Source: Prolixibacteraceae bacterium (lineage in GTDB: Bacteria > Bacteroidota > Bacteroidia > Bacteroidales > Prolixibacteraceae). Taken from it: a DNA stretch of 14,595 bases. Location of the stretch: positions 1 through 14,595 of the forward strand of contig JAEUSS010000438.1 in NCBI GenBank assembly GCA_016788685.1, written 5' to 3'. This document shows positions 1-6,452 of this stretch, piece by piece. The notes below the pieces were generated by a model that was not told the origin of the DNA, searched no databases, and worked only from the letters and a program-made list of their open reading frames with translations. How positions within the stretch are numbered: the first letter of the stretch is position 1; each line of letters starts with the position of its first letter. A program made the translations under genes and the position numbers.

Positions 1-167
1 GGCACGCCTGCCTGCCCGGCAATGGCCCGTGCCGCTTCTTCCTCGACGCGATGCCGCTGCCCGTAGTCGAAACAGAGCGTTTCCACCTCATCAAAATGCT
101 TCAGGGCCCAGAACAGACAGGTCGTCGAGTCTTGTCCTCCGGAGAATACAACTAATGCTTTGCTCAT
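1..167 (-). CDS. queC: 7-cyano-7-deazaguanine synthase QueC, N-terminal part
   Basis: The first 55 codons are visible; the rest of the gene runs off the left edge. QueC is a cytoplasmic ATP-dependent enzyme that converts 7-carboxy-7-deazaguanine and ammonia to preQ0, the precursor of preQ1 and queuosine. Residues 5-18 carry the family's N-type ATP pyrophosphatase PP-loop, with SGGQDS at about residues 9-14. The [11 protein letters not shown] segment at about residues 32-42 is also typical of QueC. The start is placed at the ATG reading [11 protein letters not shown], which leaves no room for a longer N-terminus in this family. The stop of an upstream mini-ORF overlaps this ATG (ATGA), so translation may be coupled. 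It lies downstream of the queuosine-precursor transporter on the same strand with no visible terminator between them, so co-transcription is likely. Identification is firm from motif and context; only the truncation limits it. Confidence 0.95.
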   Translation of the reverse strand, partial: MSKALVVFSGGQDSTTCLFWALKHFDEVETLCFDYGQRHRVEEEAARAIAGQAGV

Positions 168-253
168 GCTATTTTTTCTTCTTCCCGTTTCGTGTCGAAA
201 ACGATGCGCATCGTTCTAAATTTCATGCGCATCATTTTAAATTTCATGCGCAT
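164..253 (-). CDS. possible 29-residue leader peptide ORF overlapping queC start
   Basis: A mini-ORF of 29 codons between the transporter and queC. Its protein has a seven-residue repeat: [14 protein letters not shown], then MRIVFDT, followed by a charged tail TKREEEKIA. The TGA stop overlaps the queC ATG as ATGA, the arrangement expected for translational coupling. The frame is also open upstream to the TAA of the transporter, and there are several ATGs, so the true start is uncertain. I do not recognise the peptide. It may simply be the coding shadow of the 21-base DNA repeat, since 21 is a multiple of three. No comparison with homologues was possible, so treat it as a candidate only. Confidence 0.3.
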   Translation of the reverse strand: MRMKFKMMRMKFRTMRIVFDTKREEEKIA

Positions 254-258
254 CGTTT
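200..258. repeat. three tandem 21-bp repeats built on palindrome ATGCGCAT
   Basis: The self-complementary octamer ATGCGCAT occurs at 204-211, 225-232 and 246-253, exactly 21 bases apart, two turns of B-DNA. Units 204-224 and 225-245 differ at two of 21 positions; the third unit matches for its first 12 or 13 bases. The first copy sits in a perfect 16-bp palindrome, AACGATGCGCATCGTT (200-215). The array is 33-90 bases upstream of the queC start. It could be an operator array, an mRNA structure, or a slippage-expanded sequence with no role. Confidence 0.85.
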
Positions 259-325
259 TTTTAACCCTGAGGAACCGTTCTCCGGAAGCCGCCGCCAAGT
301 GTCTGCAACGCCCGCCCCGGTTGGG

Positions 326-1006
326 TTAAATTTCCCTGATCCTGAACAGGTTGTACGACTGATTGGTGTCGAACGTATCCACGCCTTCCACGCGTTTCAC
401 CCAATTGACCACCGCCATGGTGACCGGCAGAATCAGGATTTCGTACACCGTTTTCAGCATCGCCTGGGTGAACATCATGGTGACCAGCACTCCGGCCGGG
501 AAAACTCCGGCAAAAGCAATGGAAATAAAGATCAGCGAATCGGCGCTTTCGCCGGCCAGTGTCGACAGAATTGCCCTCCCGGAGAAACCTTTGCCCTTGG
601 TGGCCACCTTCATGCGGCTCATCACAAAAGCATTCAGGAACGACCCGATCAGGTAAGCGCACAGGCTGGCGATTACAATGCGCGGAGTGTTACCCAGCAC
701 CGTAGCAAACGCTTCCTGGTTTGGCCAGAAGGGGGCGCCCGGAATGACGATTCCGGCAGTGAAAAACAACACGGCCAGCACATTCACCGCAAAGCCGGTC
801 CAGATGATCAGGCGCGCTTTGCCAAAGCCCCACACCTCGGTGATTACATCGTTCAGGATGTAGGCAATCGGGAAAATCAACACTCCGGCCGGTGCGGCTA
901 GCGATCCGATTAATAAAATTTTAGTGGCAAGGATGTTGGAAATCAACAAACAGGTGGCAAATAAAATGCCCGCAAGCATAAACAATACAGATACTGAATT
1001 TTTCAT
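326..1006 (-). CDS. yhhQ: YhhQ-type queuosine precursor transporter
   Basis: A 226-residue integral membrane protein of the VUT/YhhQ (COG1738) family, which imports queuosine precursors such as preQ0 and preQ1 across the inner membrane. About six hydrophobic segments are visible (roughly residues 7-27, 30-52, 66-88, 105-127, 155-180 and 185-203). Family-typical stretches include SNILATK (23-29), FPIAYILNDVITEVWGFGKAR (starting near 45), GSFLNAFVMSRMK (121-133) and GESADSLIF (152-160). The length matches the family norm of about 220 residues. The ATG chosen is the first in frame after the predicted leader, and the riboswitch-like element ends two bases before it, which supports this start. The neighbour queC makes preQ0, so import and synthesis of queuosine precursors appear co-regulated. 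The reading frame stays open past the TAA as far as the queC start. Confidence 0.92.
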   Translation of the reverse strand: MKNSVSVLFMLAGILFATCLLISNILATKILLIGSLAAPAGVLIFPIAYILNDVITEVWGFGKARLIIWTGFAVNVLAVLFFTAGIVIPGAPFWPNQEAFATVLGNTPRIVIASLCAYLIGSFLNAFVMSRMKVATKGKGFSGRAILSTLAGESADSLIFISIAFAGVFPAGVLVTMMFTQAMLKTVYEILILPVTMAVVNWVKRVEGVDTFDTNQSYNLFRIREI

Positions 1007-1007
1007 T

Positions 1008-1038
1008 TCTTGTTTTTTACGTGGTTACCAAGTACACG
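1008..1038 (-). promoter_or_regulatory. candidate preQ1-I riboswitch (H-type pseudoknot)
   Basis: Read on the minus strand, the leader of the transporter gene has all parts of the preQ1-I aptamer. P1 is CGUG (1038-1035) paired with CACG (1023-1020). The loop starts with U1034 and ends GUAA then an unpaired C1024 next to P1, matching the U, AAC and C that contact preQ1 in the Thermoanaerobacter tengcongensis aptamer. P2 is CUUG (1032-1029) paired perfectly with CAAG (1012-1009). Between them is the A-rich tail UAAAAAA. The tail P2 strand ends two bases before the AUG, so docking would hide the translation start: an OFF switch is inferred. P1 is short (4 bp), and the loop is one base longer than in the T. 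tengcongensis aptamer. The downstream gene, a preQ1/preQ0 transporter, fits the ligand. Not confirmed by a covariance search. Confidence 0.75.
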
Positions 1039-1054
1039 GCTTTCTTCGGAAAGC
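1039..1054 (-). promoter_or_regulatory. 5' leader hairpin abutting the riboswitch
   Basis: On the minus strand GCUUUC (1054-1049), loop CGAA, GAAAGC (1044-1039) forms a perfect 6-bp hairpin. It begins about seven bases downstream of the TAnnTTTG element, close to the expected transcription start, and ends on the base before P1 of the preQ1 element, so the two helices could stack. A likely role is shielding the 5' end or helping aptamer folding; this is inference. Confidence 0.6.
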
Positions 1055-1060
1055 ACGGCG

Positions 1061-1068
1061 CAAAAATA
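1061..1068 (-). promoter_or_regulatory. -7 element of the yhhQ-queC transcription unit
   Basis: TATTTTTG on the minus strand fits the Bacteroidota -7 consensus TAnnTTTG. Predicted transcription starts near 1054-1057, giving a leader of about 50 bases that consists of the hairpin and the preQ1-like pseudoknot. No good TTG is seen at the -33 position. A 10-bp palindrome ATTCCGGAAT (1076-1085) lies just upstream. Confidence 0.6.
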
Positions 1069-1126
1069 CACTTTTATTCCGGAATCGGAAAAAGGCAGAC
1101 AAGCGCCAAAGAAAAATGCCCGGAAG

Positions 1127-1158
1127 ATTGATTCTCAGAGCCTAATCCTTTAACTTTG
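1127..1158 (+). promoter_or_regulatory. promoter of the DUF2007 gene
   Basis: ATTG at 1127-1130 and TAACTTTG at 1151-1158 are separated by 20 bases, matching the Bacteroidota -33/-7 arrangement. Transcription is predicted near 1163-1165, about 35 bases before the ATG. Confidence 0.6.
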
Positions 1159-1198
1159 ATGCAGTACCTGATTTTCGAAAATCCTAAACCAACACCCG

Positions 1199-1642
1199 AT
1201 GAATAACGATAAAATTGTGGTTTACGAAACCTTCACCGATCCGAACCACGCGCACATCGTCAGAGCATTACTTGAGCAGTACGGCATCGACTGTTTCCTT
1301 TCCGACGAACACATGGTCAGCTTGAATGCCATGTACAGCGCGGCGGTTGGCGGAGTGAAACTCCATGTTTTTGAAAAAGATATCGACCGCATTTCCGCCC
1401 TTCTCCGGTCAGAAAATGCAATTCCCGAAACTAACTCCGGACAGGAACCCGAAGCAAGTAAAATCACCTGCCCCCAATGCCATTCCGGCAACGTGGCCTA
1501 CGGCGGTTCGGTAAAGAAAAAGTTCGGACTGAGCACCGCGCTGATCTTTTCGGTGATCACGTCTTTTGTGTTAATGGTCTATCCGTTTAAGATGCGGAAA
1601 GTCTATCACTGTTTCGGGTGCGGGCACGAATTCAAAAAATGA
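1199..1642 (+). CDS. DUF2007 domain protein with membrane-associated zinc ribbon
   Basis: A 147-residue protein. Residues 4-72 match the DUF2007 pattern (a small alpha/beta fold annotated as putative signal-transducing): VVYETFTDPNHAHIVRALLE opens the domain and VGGVKLHVFEKD follows. The C-terminal part has two knuckles, CPQC (91-94) and CFGC (138-141), as in a zinc ribbon, separated by about 43 residues including a hydrophobic run at 112-130. The function of DUF2007 proteins is not established; zinc binding is inferred from the cysteines. The hydrophobic run may be a membrane-dipping beta-hairpin rather than a through-membrane helix, because a single crossing would put the knuckles on opposite sides. 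It is divergent from the queuosine transporter and followed 58 bases later by a CPBP protease with its own promoter-like element. Confidence 0.85.
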   Translation: MNNDKIVVYETFTDPNHAHIVRALLEQYGIDCFLSDEHMVSLNAMYSAAVGGVKLHVFEKDIDRISALLRSENAIPETNSGQEPEASKITCPQCHSGNVAYGGSVKKKFGLSTALIFSVITSFVLMVYPFKMRKVYHCFGCGHEFKK

Positions 1643-1670
1643 GCCCGTTCCGATTTCTGCGTTTACTTTC

Positions 1671-1678
1671 TATCTTTG
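1671..1678 (+). promoter_or_regulatory. -7 element of the CPBP protease gene
   Basis: TATCTTTG fits TAnnTTTG and lies 22 bases before the CPBP start, implying a leader of roughly 15-18 bases. The -33 region (around 1648) has no clear TTG, so the promoter may be weak or supplemented by read-through from the DUF2007 gene. Confidence 0.5.
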
Positions 1679-1700
1679 TTCCTGAACAAAAAAAACAAGC

Positions 1701-2642
1701 ATGCTTACTACCGCTTTCCGGGGAATGAATCCTTTGGCACAACTGATGTTTGCCGCATTTATTATGGTGGCTTCGGTGTTGATATTTGTAGTGGTCGGAA
1801 CACTCGCGGCCATCCCGTTTTTTGGTATGGCTGCCATCATGAGCAGCCTGTCGGCGGCAAGCCTCGAAACTCCGGAAGGCATGGCCTTACTGAAATATTT
1901 CCAGGTTATGCAATCCATCGGCCTGTTTGTTGTACCTCCGTTTATTCTGGCCCGGCTATATGACGGCCACATCGGCGATTATTTAAAGATCAACCGCTCA
2001 GCCAGTAACCGTACATTTTTCCTGGCGGCTCTTTCCCTGTTACTGGTCATCCCGTTTATCAATTTCTTAGGTGCCGTCAATAGCCAGATGTCTTTTCCCG
2101 AAGCCTTTTCAGGCATTGAAAACTGGATGCGGAATATGGAAGATTCGGCAGCCGCCATGGTTGAGAAGTTCATGAAAGTTGACCACCTTTCGGGGCTGAT
2201 GTTCAATATTTTCATGATTGCCATTATTCCGGCGCTGGGCGAAGAACTGATGTTTCGCGGAGTTATTCAGCGCATTTTTACCAGCTGGACCAGAAACTAT
2301 CATTGGGGAATCTGGATTACTGCTTTTTTGTTTAGCGCCATGCACCTTCAGTTTTACGGTTTTCTGCCCCGGATGGTCCTGGGCGCTATGTTTGGCTATC
2401 TGCTAGTTTGGACCGGAACCATGTGGGTGCCCATTCTGGCCCACTTCGTAAACAATGCGGTGGGTGTGCTGGGTTATTACCTGATCAACCAGGGAGTGCT
2501 TACCGAAGACGTGGAAAAATGGGGAACCGGTACGGAGCAGATTCCGATACTGGCGTTCAGCTTTGCCTCGGTTGGCTTTTTACTTTTTCTGATCTGCCGG
2601 AACCAGGCCCAAACAAAAATGCCCGCAAATCCGGTGGATTAG
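1701..2642 (+). CDS. CPBP family intramembrane metalloprotease
   Basis: A 313-residue polytopic membrane protein of the CPBP/Abi family (related to Rce1 CaaX proteases). The three catalytic motifs are present in order: EELMFR (E181, E182, R186), FSAMH ending at H215, and HFVNN (H248, N252). Hydrophobic segments occur at about 14-42, 68-85, 105-124, 165-180, 203-218, 225-240, 245-262 and 280-300. An amphipathic, probably extracytoplasmic stretch lies around 126-160. Since all catalytic residues are kept, it is probably an active protease; the substrate cannot be deduced. Bacterial relatives are linked to bacteriocin immunity, membrane-protein turnover or unknown roles. The first ATG after the -7 element is used as start. 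It converges on the next gene with only 27 bases between stops. Confidence 0.9.
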   Translation: MLTTAFRGMNPLAQLMFAAFIMVASVLIFVVVGTLAAIPFFGMAAIMSSLSAASLETPEGMALLKYFQVMQSIGLFVVPPFILARLYDGHIGDYLKINRSASNRTFFLAALSLLLVIPFINFLGAVNSQMSFPEAFSGIENWMRNMEDSAAAMVEKFMKVDHLSGLMFNIFMIAIIPALGEELMFRGVIQRIFTSWTRNYHWGIWITAFLFSAMHLQFYGFLPRMVLGAMFGYLLVWTGTMWVPILAHFVNNAVGVLGYYLINQGVLTEDVEKWGTGTEQIPILAFSFASVGFLLFLICRNQAQTKMPANPVD

Positions 2643-2669
2643 CAGGCATAACGAATTGATTAATCTTTG

Positions 2670-3404
2670 TTAAGAAAAGACAATGCTTTGCTGTAAGTTT
2701 TCAATTTCCATTTTCTTTTGTTCCGAAGCCCGGTAAACGTAAACGATTCCGTATTCCGAAGCTTTTTCTCTCTTCTCATCATCGCCAAGGTGAGCCAGTG
2801 AGTTTTCCACTTCGTTCCACATTTCCTGGATCATCTGATCTGCCTGTTCCCGCAACTCAGCAACTTTCGAAGAAGCCCGGTTGGTAATGTTCTGAAGCAT
2901 CTTCTGATGCCGGTATGCTTCTACAAACTCTTCGTAATGAACTTTGACCAGCGCAATCGACGGACTGTAAATCGGACTTCCGCCTTTCATCACCCGTTTT
3001 TGCTCGCCGGCAATAATCCGTTCGCCCCAGGTAAGCACATTCCCCTCCAGGTTAAGCGGAGGTGTTGCCTTCGAATTCGCTTTCAACCCATAGAACTCGA
3101 TCACTTCCGGCTTCATTTCGCCACGCAGAATAGCAAAGTTTACCACCTGAAGAAAATGCGACAGGTACAGTTTTGCTTTCCTGAAAATCTCGCCATACTC
3201 TTTTGAGCGATCAAATTGGTTTTGTTTGGAGATATTTAACTGGCGGATCGCCCCCAGAAAATGCGGATAGAATGTCTGCAGTTTTTCCAGAGTCTGCTGG
3301 CTGAATGCCAGTTTGTTCAATGCTGTTCTCTTACCAAGTTCCAGTCCGGCTTCTATGGCGCGAAGCCTGGCCACATCTGTATTCGGTAATCTCCTGTAAG
3401 GCAT
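2670..3404 (-). CDS. uncharacterised helical protein, 244 residues
   Basis: I do not recognise a functional family. The protein is soluble-looking with no signal peptide or membrane segment. It opens with MPYRRLPNTDVARLRA, an N-terminus I associate with uncharacterised Bacteroidota proteins. Residues 10-60 and 155-205 are rich in helix formers with charged heptad-like spacing (for example KVAELREQADQMIQEMWNEVEN near 180-201), suggesting coiled-coil or helical-bundle structure. A central region (about 105-150) is richer in glycine and proline and may form a small beta or loop domain. The C-terminal part GIVYVYRASEQKK looks like a strand followed by a helix. It stands alone: no same-strand neighbour is close, and an AT-rich gap precedes it. 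Composition resembles its neighbours, so there is no sign of recent transfer. The only near-consensus promoter element upstream (CTTATTTG on the minus strand, 3437-3444) is weak. Confidence 0.8.
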   Translation of the reverse strand: MPYRRLPNTDVARLRAIEAGLELGKRTALNKLAFSQQTLEKLQTFYPHFLGAIRQLNISKQNQFDRSKEYGEIFRKAKLYLSHFLQVVNFAILRGEMKPEVIEFYGLKANSKATPPLNLEGNVLTWGERIIAGEQKRVMKGGSPIYSPSIALVKVHYEEFVEAYRHQKMLQNITNRASSKVAELREQADQMIQEMWNEVENSLAHLGDDEKREKASEYGIVYVYRASEQKKMEIENLQQSIVFS

Positions 3405-3716
3405 AAAGTGGATTTTAGTACGCTATTGCGAATATACAAATAAGAGACTCAACTATCCGATCTTCGCCAAAGAACTAATGAACAATCAATTGTTAAAAAC
3501 ACACCACAACAACCTGTATATATGAACGTTAGCAACTATTCCCCCAAAGATATTAACAGGCGCCTACTCATATTTTTCTGAAAAACATATACTATGGCTT
3601 ATCAGGTGCCCTCTGATTAATATGATTAAGAAAAACATTCATTACCCGACAGTACAAAAAAAAGCCCCGAAGAAATTAATCTCCGGAGCTTTTGCTATTT
3701 GATAACGAATATACGA
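3405..3716. other. AT-rich intergenic region
   Basis: This gap separates the uncharacterised gene from the end of the sdh operon. Its right part holds the sdh terminator (3656-3690). Its left part should hold the promoter of the uncharacterised gene, but only a weak -7-like CTTATTTG (minus, 3437-3444) is visible. A small inverted repeat, AACAAT-CA-ATTGTT, is at 3481-3494. A 19-codon plus-strand ORF at 3522-3581 has no supporting feature. I see no RNA gene or other recognisable element here. Confidence 0.7.
3656..3690 (-). terminator. Rho-independent terminator of the sdh operon
   Basis: On the minus strand an 11-bp stem (3690-3680 with 3673-3663, containing two G-U pairs) closes a six-base loop TTAATT and is followed by eight T residues (3663-3656). 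It starts 27 bases after the iron-sulfur subunit stop. Confidence 0.9.
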
Positions 3717-4472
3717 TTAGTCTTTCAGCTTGGCGCTTAAGAACTCGCGGTTCAGGCGGGCGATGTTCGACAGTGAAATGTTTTTCGGGCATTCCACTTC
3801 ACAGGCACCGGTGTTGGTACAGTTACCGAAACCCAGTTCATCCATTTTAGCCACCATCGCTTTGGCACGACGGGCACCTTCAACACGCCCCTGTGGCAAC
3901 AAGGCTAACTGGCTGACTTTTGCTGAAACGAACAGCATTGCCGATCCGTTTTTACAAGCTGCAACACAAGCTCCGCAACCGATGCACGATGCCGAGTCCA
4001 TGGATTCGTCAGCGTCAGCTTTCGGAATCGGAATAGCATTGGCATCAGGCACACCTCCGGTGTTCACCGAAACATAACCTCCGGCAGCAATAATTTTATC
4101 AAAAGCCTGCCGATCAACGATTAAGTCGTGAATAACCGGGAAGGCTGCCGAACGCCAGGGTTCGATCGTGATGGTCTGCCCGTCTTTGAATTTACGCATG
4201 TGCAACTGGCAAGTCGTTACATCGTCGTCTGGTCCGTGCGGGCGGCCATTGATGTACAACGAACACATTCCGCAGATTCCTTCGCGGCAGTCGTGGTCGA
4301 ATGCAACCGGCACCTTGTTTTCGTTAATCAGCTGCTCATTCAGAATGTCAAGCATTTCAAGGAATGAGCTATCGGTTGAAATTTTGTTAACCTTGTAGGT
4401 TTCGAAACGGCCTTTATCTTTTGGACCGTTTTGACGCCAAACCCTAAGCGTAAGATTTATTGTTTTTTCCAT
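3717..4472 (-). CDS. sdhB: succinate dehydrogenase/fumarate reductase iron-sulfur subunit
   Basis: A 251-residue electron-transfer subunit linking the FAD subunit to the heme-bearing membrane subunit. The N-terminal ferredoxin domain has the [2Fe-2S] ligands C62, C67, C70 and C88, in CREGICGMC plus a later TTCQLH. The C-terminal domain has [11 protein letters not shown] (C163, C166, C169, C173) and [12 protein letters not shown] (C218, C224, C228). By family analogy, C163, C166, C169 and C228 bind [4Fe-4S], while C173, C218 and C224 bind [3Fe-4S]. All ligands are intact and the length is normal for the Bacteroidota type. It is the last gene of the operon, 23 bases after the flavoprotein, and is followed by a strong terminator. 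Whether the complex mainly oxidises succinate or reduces fumarate cannot be told from sequence, so frdB is an equally valid name. Confidence 0.95.
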   Translation of the reverse strand: MEKTINLTLRVWRQNGPKDKGRFETYKVNKISTDSSFLEMLDILNEQLINENKVPVAFDHDCREGICGMCSLYINGRPHGPDDDVTTCQLHMRKFKDGQTITIEPWRSAAFPVIHDLIVDRQAFDKIIAAGGYVSVNTGGVPDANAIPIPKADADESMDSASCIGCGACVAACKNGSAMLFVSAKVSQLALLPQGRVEGARRAKAMVAKMDELGFGNCTNTGACEVECPKNISLSNIARLNREFLSAKLKD

Positions 4473-4495
4473 GATTGATCTCTTTTAAAAAGCCA

Positions 4496-6433
4496 TTACT
4501 TGTAATTACGCTGAACCATTTTTACGCTTTCGTAAACCAATTCTTCTTTGTGAAGTTCAGGAGTCACATCGCTTCCTTTGAATTCCCAGCAGGAAACGTA
4601 GGCAAATTTGTCGTCCTGACGAAGCGCCTCGCCTTCAGGAGTCTGATATTCTTCACGGAAGTGACCTCCGCACGATTCTTCACGGTTCAGTGCATCGCGG
4701 GCCATCAGGTCGCCAATTTCGATAAAATCGGCCAAACGGCTGGCTTTTTCAAGTTCGATATTCATACCAGTTATATCTCCCGGGATGCGAACATTGCTCC
4801 AGAATTCTTTTTTGATGGCAGCTATTTTCTCAACGGCAATTTGCAGTCCTTCTTTGTTCCGCCCCATACCAACAAAATCCCACATCACCAAGCCGAGTTC
4901 TTTATGCAGGCTGTCAACCGAACGTTTACCTTTGATGCTCATCAGCTTTTCGAAACGGGCTTTAACCGCTTTCTCCGCTTCAACAAACTCAGGTTCGTTG
5001 GTTGTCATTCGTTTGGTTGCAATATCGTCAGCCAGATAATTCTGGATAGTATAAGGCAATACGAAATATCCGTCGGCCAGTCCCTGCATCAAAGCAGAGG
5101 CACCCAAACGGTTAGCTCCGTGGTCGGAGAAGTTAGCTTCACCGGCAGCGAACAAGCCAGGAATGGTTGTCTGCAATTCATAATCAACCCAGATACCACC
5201 CATGGTGTAGTGGATAGCCGGATAAATCATCATCGGAGTTTCGTATGGATTTTCGTCAACGATTTTTTCATACATCTGGAAGAGGTTTCCGTAACGCTCT
5301 TCTATTACTTTTTGTCCCAGACGTTCGATTGAAGATTTGAAATCGAGGTAAACAGCCAAGCCGGTTCCAACACCGAATCCGGCATCGCAACGTTCTTTAG
5401 CTGCACGTGAAGCAACGTCACGCGGAACCAGGTTTCCGAAAGCCGGATAACGACGCTCCAGGTAGTAATCGCGATCTTCTTCTGCAATCTGAGTAGGTTT
5501 CAGTTTTCCTGCACGGATAGCTTCGGCATCTTCTTTCTTTTTGGGTACCCAGATACGTCCGTCGTTACGCAATGATTCCGACATCAGTGTCAGCTTACTC
5601 TGCGACTCGCCGTGAACCGGAATACAGGTCGGGTGAATTTGTGCCATACACGGATTGGCAAACATCGCGCCTTTGTGGTAAGCTTTAATGGCTGCAGACC
5701 CGTTTGATCCCATGGCATTGGTCGACAGGAAGAATGTATTTCCGTATCCGCCTGTTGCTAAAATCACTGCATGACCGAAATGACGTTGCAATTCGCCGGT
5801 AACCAGATCGCGGGTAATAATTCCGCGGGCTTTCCCGTCAACAATTACGATATCAACCAGCTCAGTACGAGTATAAAGAGTTACTGTTCCCAGGTTTACC
5901 TGACGCATCAGTGCCTGATAGGCTCCAAGCAAAAGCTGCTGACCGGTTTGTCCTTTAGCATAGAATGTACGGCTTACCTGAGCACCTCCAAATGAACGGT
6001 TGTCGAGCAGACCGCCGTATTCACGGGCAAACGGAACACCCTGAGCAACACACTGGTCGATGATATCGTTACTCACTTCGGCCAAACGGTGAACGTTGGC
6101 TTCGCGGGCGCGGTAGTCACCCCCTTTAATCGTATCGTAAAACAAACGGAAAACAGAGTCACCGTCGTTTGGATAATTCTTTGCAGCATTGATCCCACCC
6201 TGTGCAGCGATAGAGTGTGCGCGGCGTGGTGAATCCTGAATAGTGAAATTTTTAACGTTAAAACCCATTTCGCCCAGCGAAGCAGCAGCCGAAGCTCCGG
6301 CCAAACCGGTACCAACAATGATTACATCCAGTTTACGTTTGTTGGAAGGGTTCACCAGTTTCTGGTGATTCTTATAATTGGTCCATTTTTGAGCCAGTGG
6401 CCCTTCAGGAATCCTTGCATTCAATTTACTCAT
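4496..6433 (-). CDS. sdhA: succinate dehydrogenase/fumarate reductase flavoprotein subunit
   Basis: A 645-residue catalytic subunit that interconverts succinate and fumarate with covalently bound FAD on the cytoplasmic face. The dinucleotide-binding motif [10 protein letters not shown] is at about 41-50. The segment [11 protein letters not shown] at 70-80 carries the histidine (H73) that attaches FAD in this family. The substrate-site regions HPTCIP (267-272) and SESLRNDGR (285-293) are visible, as is PRDVASRA with the proton-shuttle arginine R338. The [11 protein letters not shown] stretch near the C-terminal third closes the FAD pocket. The length and long N-terminus match Bacteroidota and epsilonproteobacterial FrdA-like proteins. 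It sits between the cytochrome b gene (19 bases upstream) and the iron-sulfur gene (23 bases downstream), a compact three-gene operon. The name frdA is equally possible. Confidence 0.96.
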   Translation of the reverse strand: MSKLNARIPEGPLAQKWTNYKNHQKLVNPSNKRKLDVIIVGTGLAGASAAASLGEMGFNVKNFTIQDSPRRAHSIAAQGGINAAKNYPNDGDSVFRLFYDTIKGGDYRAREANVHRLAEVSNDIIDQCVAQGVPFAREYGGLLDNRSFGGAQVSRTFYAKGQTGQQLLLGAYQALMRQVNLGTVTLYTRTELVDIVIVDGKARGIITRDLVTGELQRHFGHAVILATGGYGNTFFLSTNAMGSNGSAAIKAYHKGAMFANPCMAQIHPTCIPVHGESQSKLTLMSESLRNDGRIWVPKKKEDAEAIRAGKLKPTQIAEEDRDYYLERRYPAFGNLVPRDVASRAAKERCDAGFGVGTGLAVYLDFKSSIERLGQKVIEERYGNLFQMYEKIVDENPYETPMMIYPAIHYTMGGIWVDYELQTTIPGLFAAGEANFSDHGANRLGASALMQGLADGYFVLPYTIQNYLADDIATKRMTTNEPEFVEAEKAVKARFEKLMSIKGKRSVDSLHKELGLVMWDFVGMGRNKEGLQIAVEKIAAIKKEFWSNVRIPGDITGMNIELEKASRLADFIEIGDLMARDALNREESCGGHFREEYQTPEGEALRQDDKFAYVSCWEFKGSDVTPELHKEELVYESVKMVQRNYK

Positions 6434-6452
6434 GTTTCAGTTATTTAGAGAA

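Noticed and set aside
168..325. A second preQ1 aptamer before queC
   Set aside because: There is an A-rich tail after GGGTT, but I could not form a P1 with an adjacent unpaired C nor a matching P2.
29..901. Plus-strand open frame of 290 codons
   Set aside because: It lies antisense to queC and the transporter, both recognisable by motif; its translation is low-complexity and rich in His, Arg and Gln with no family resemblance.
3481..3494. Small inverted repeat AACAAT-CA-ATTGTT
   Set aside because: Short dyads are expected by chance in AT-rich DNA, and it is not placed relative to a promoter.
3522..3581. 19-codon plus-strand ORF in the AT-rich gap
   Set aside because: No promoter, ribosome site, composition signal or recognisable peptide supports it.
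4475..5332. Plus-strand open frame of 285 codons
   Set aside because: It is the antisense shadow of the flavoprotein gene sdhA, whose motifs are complete on the other strand.
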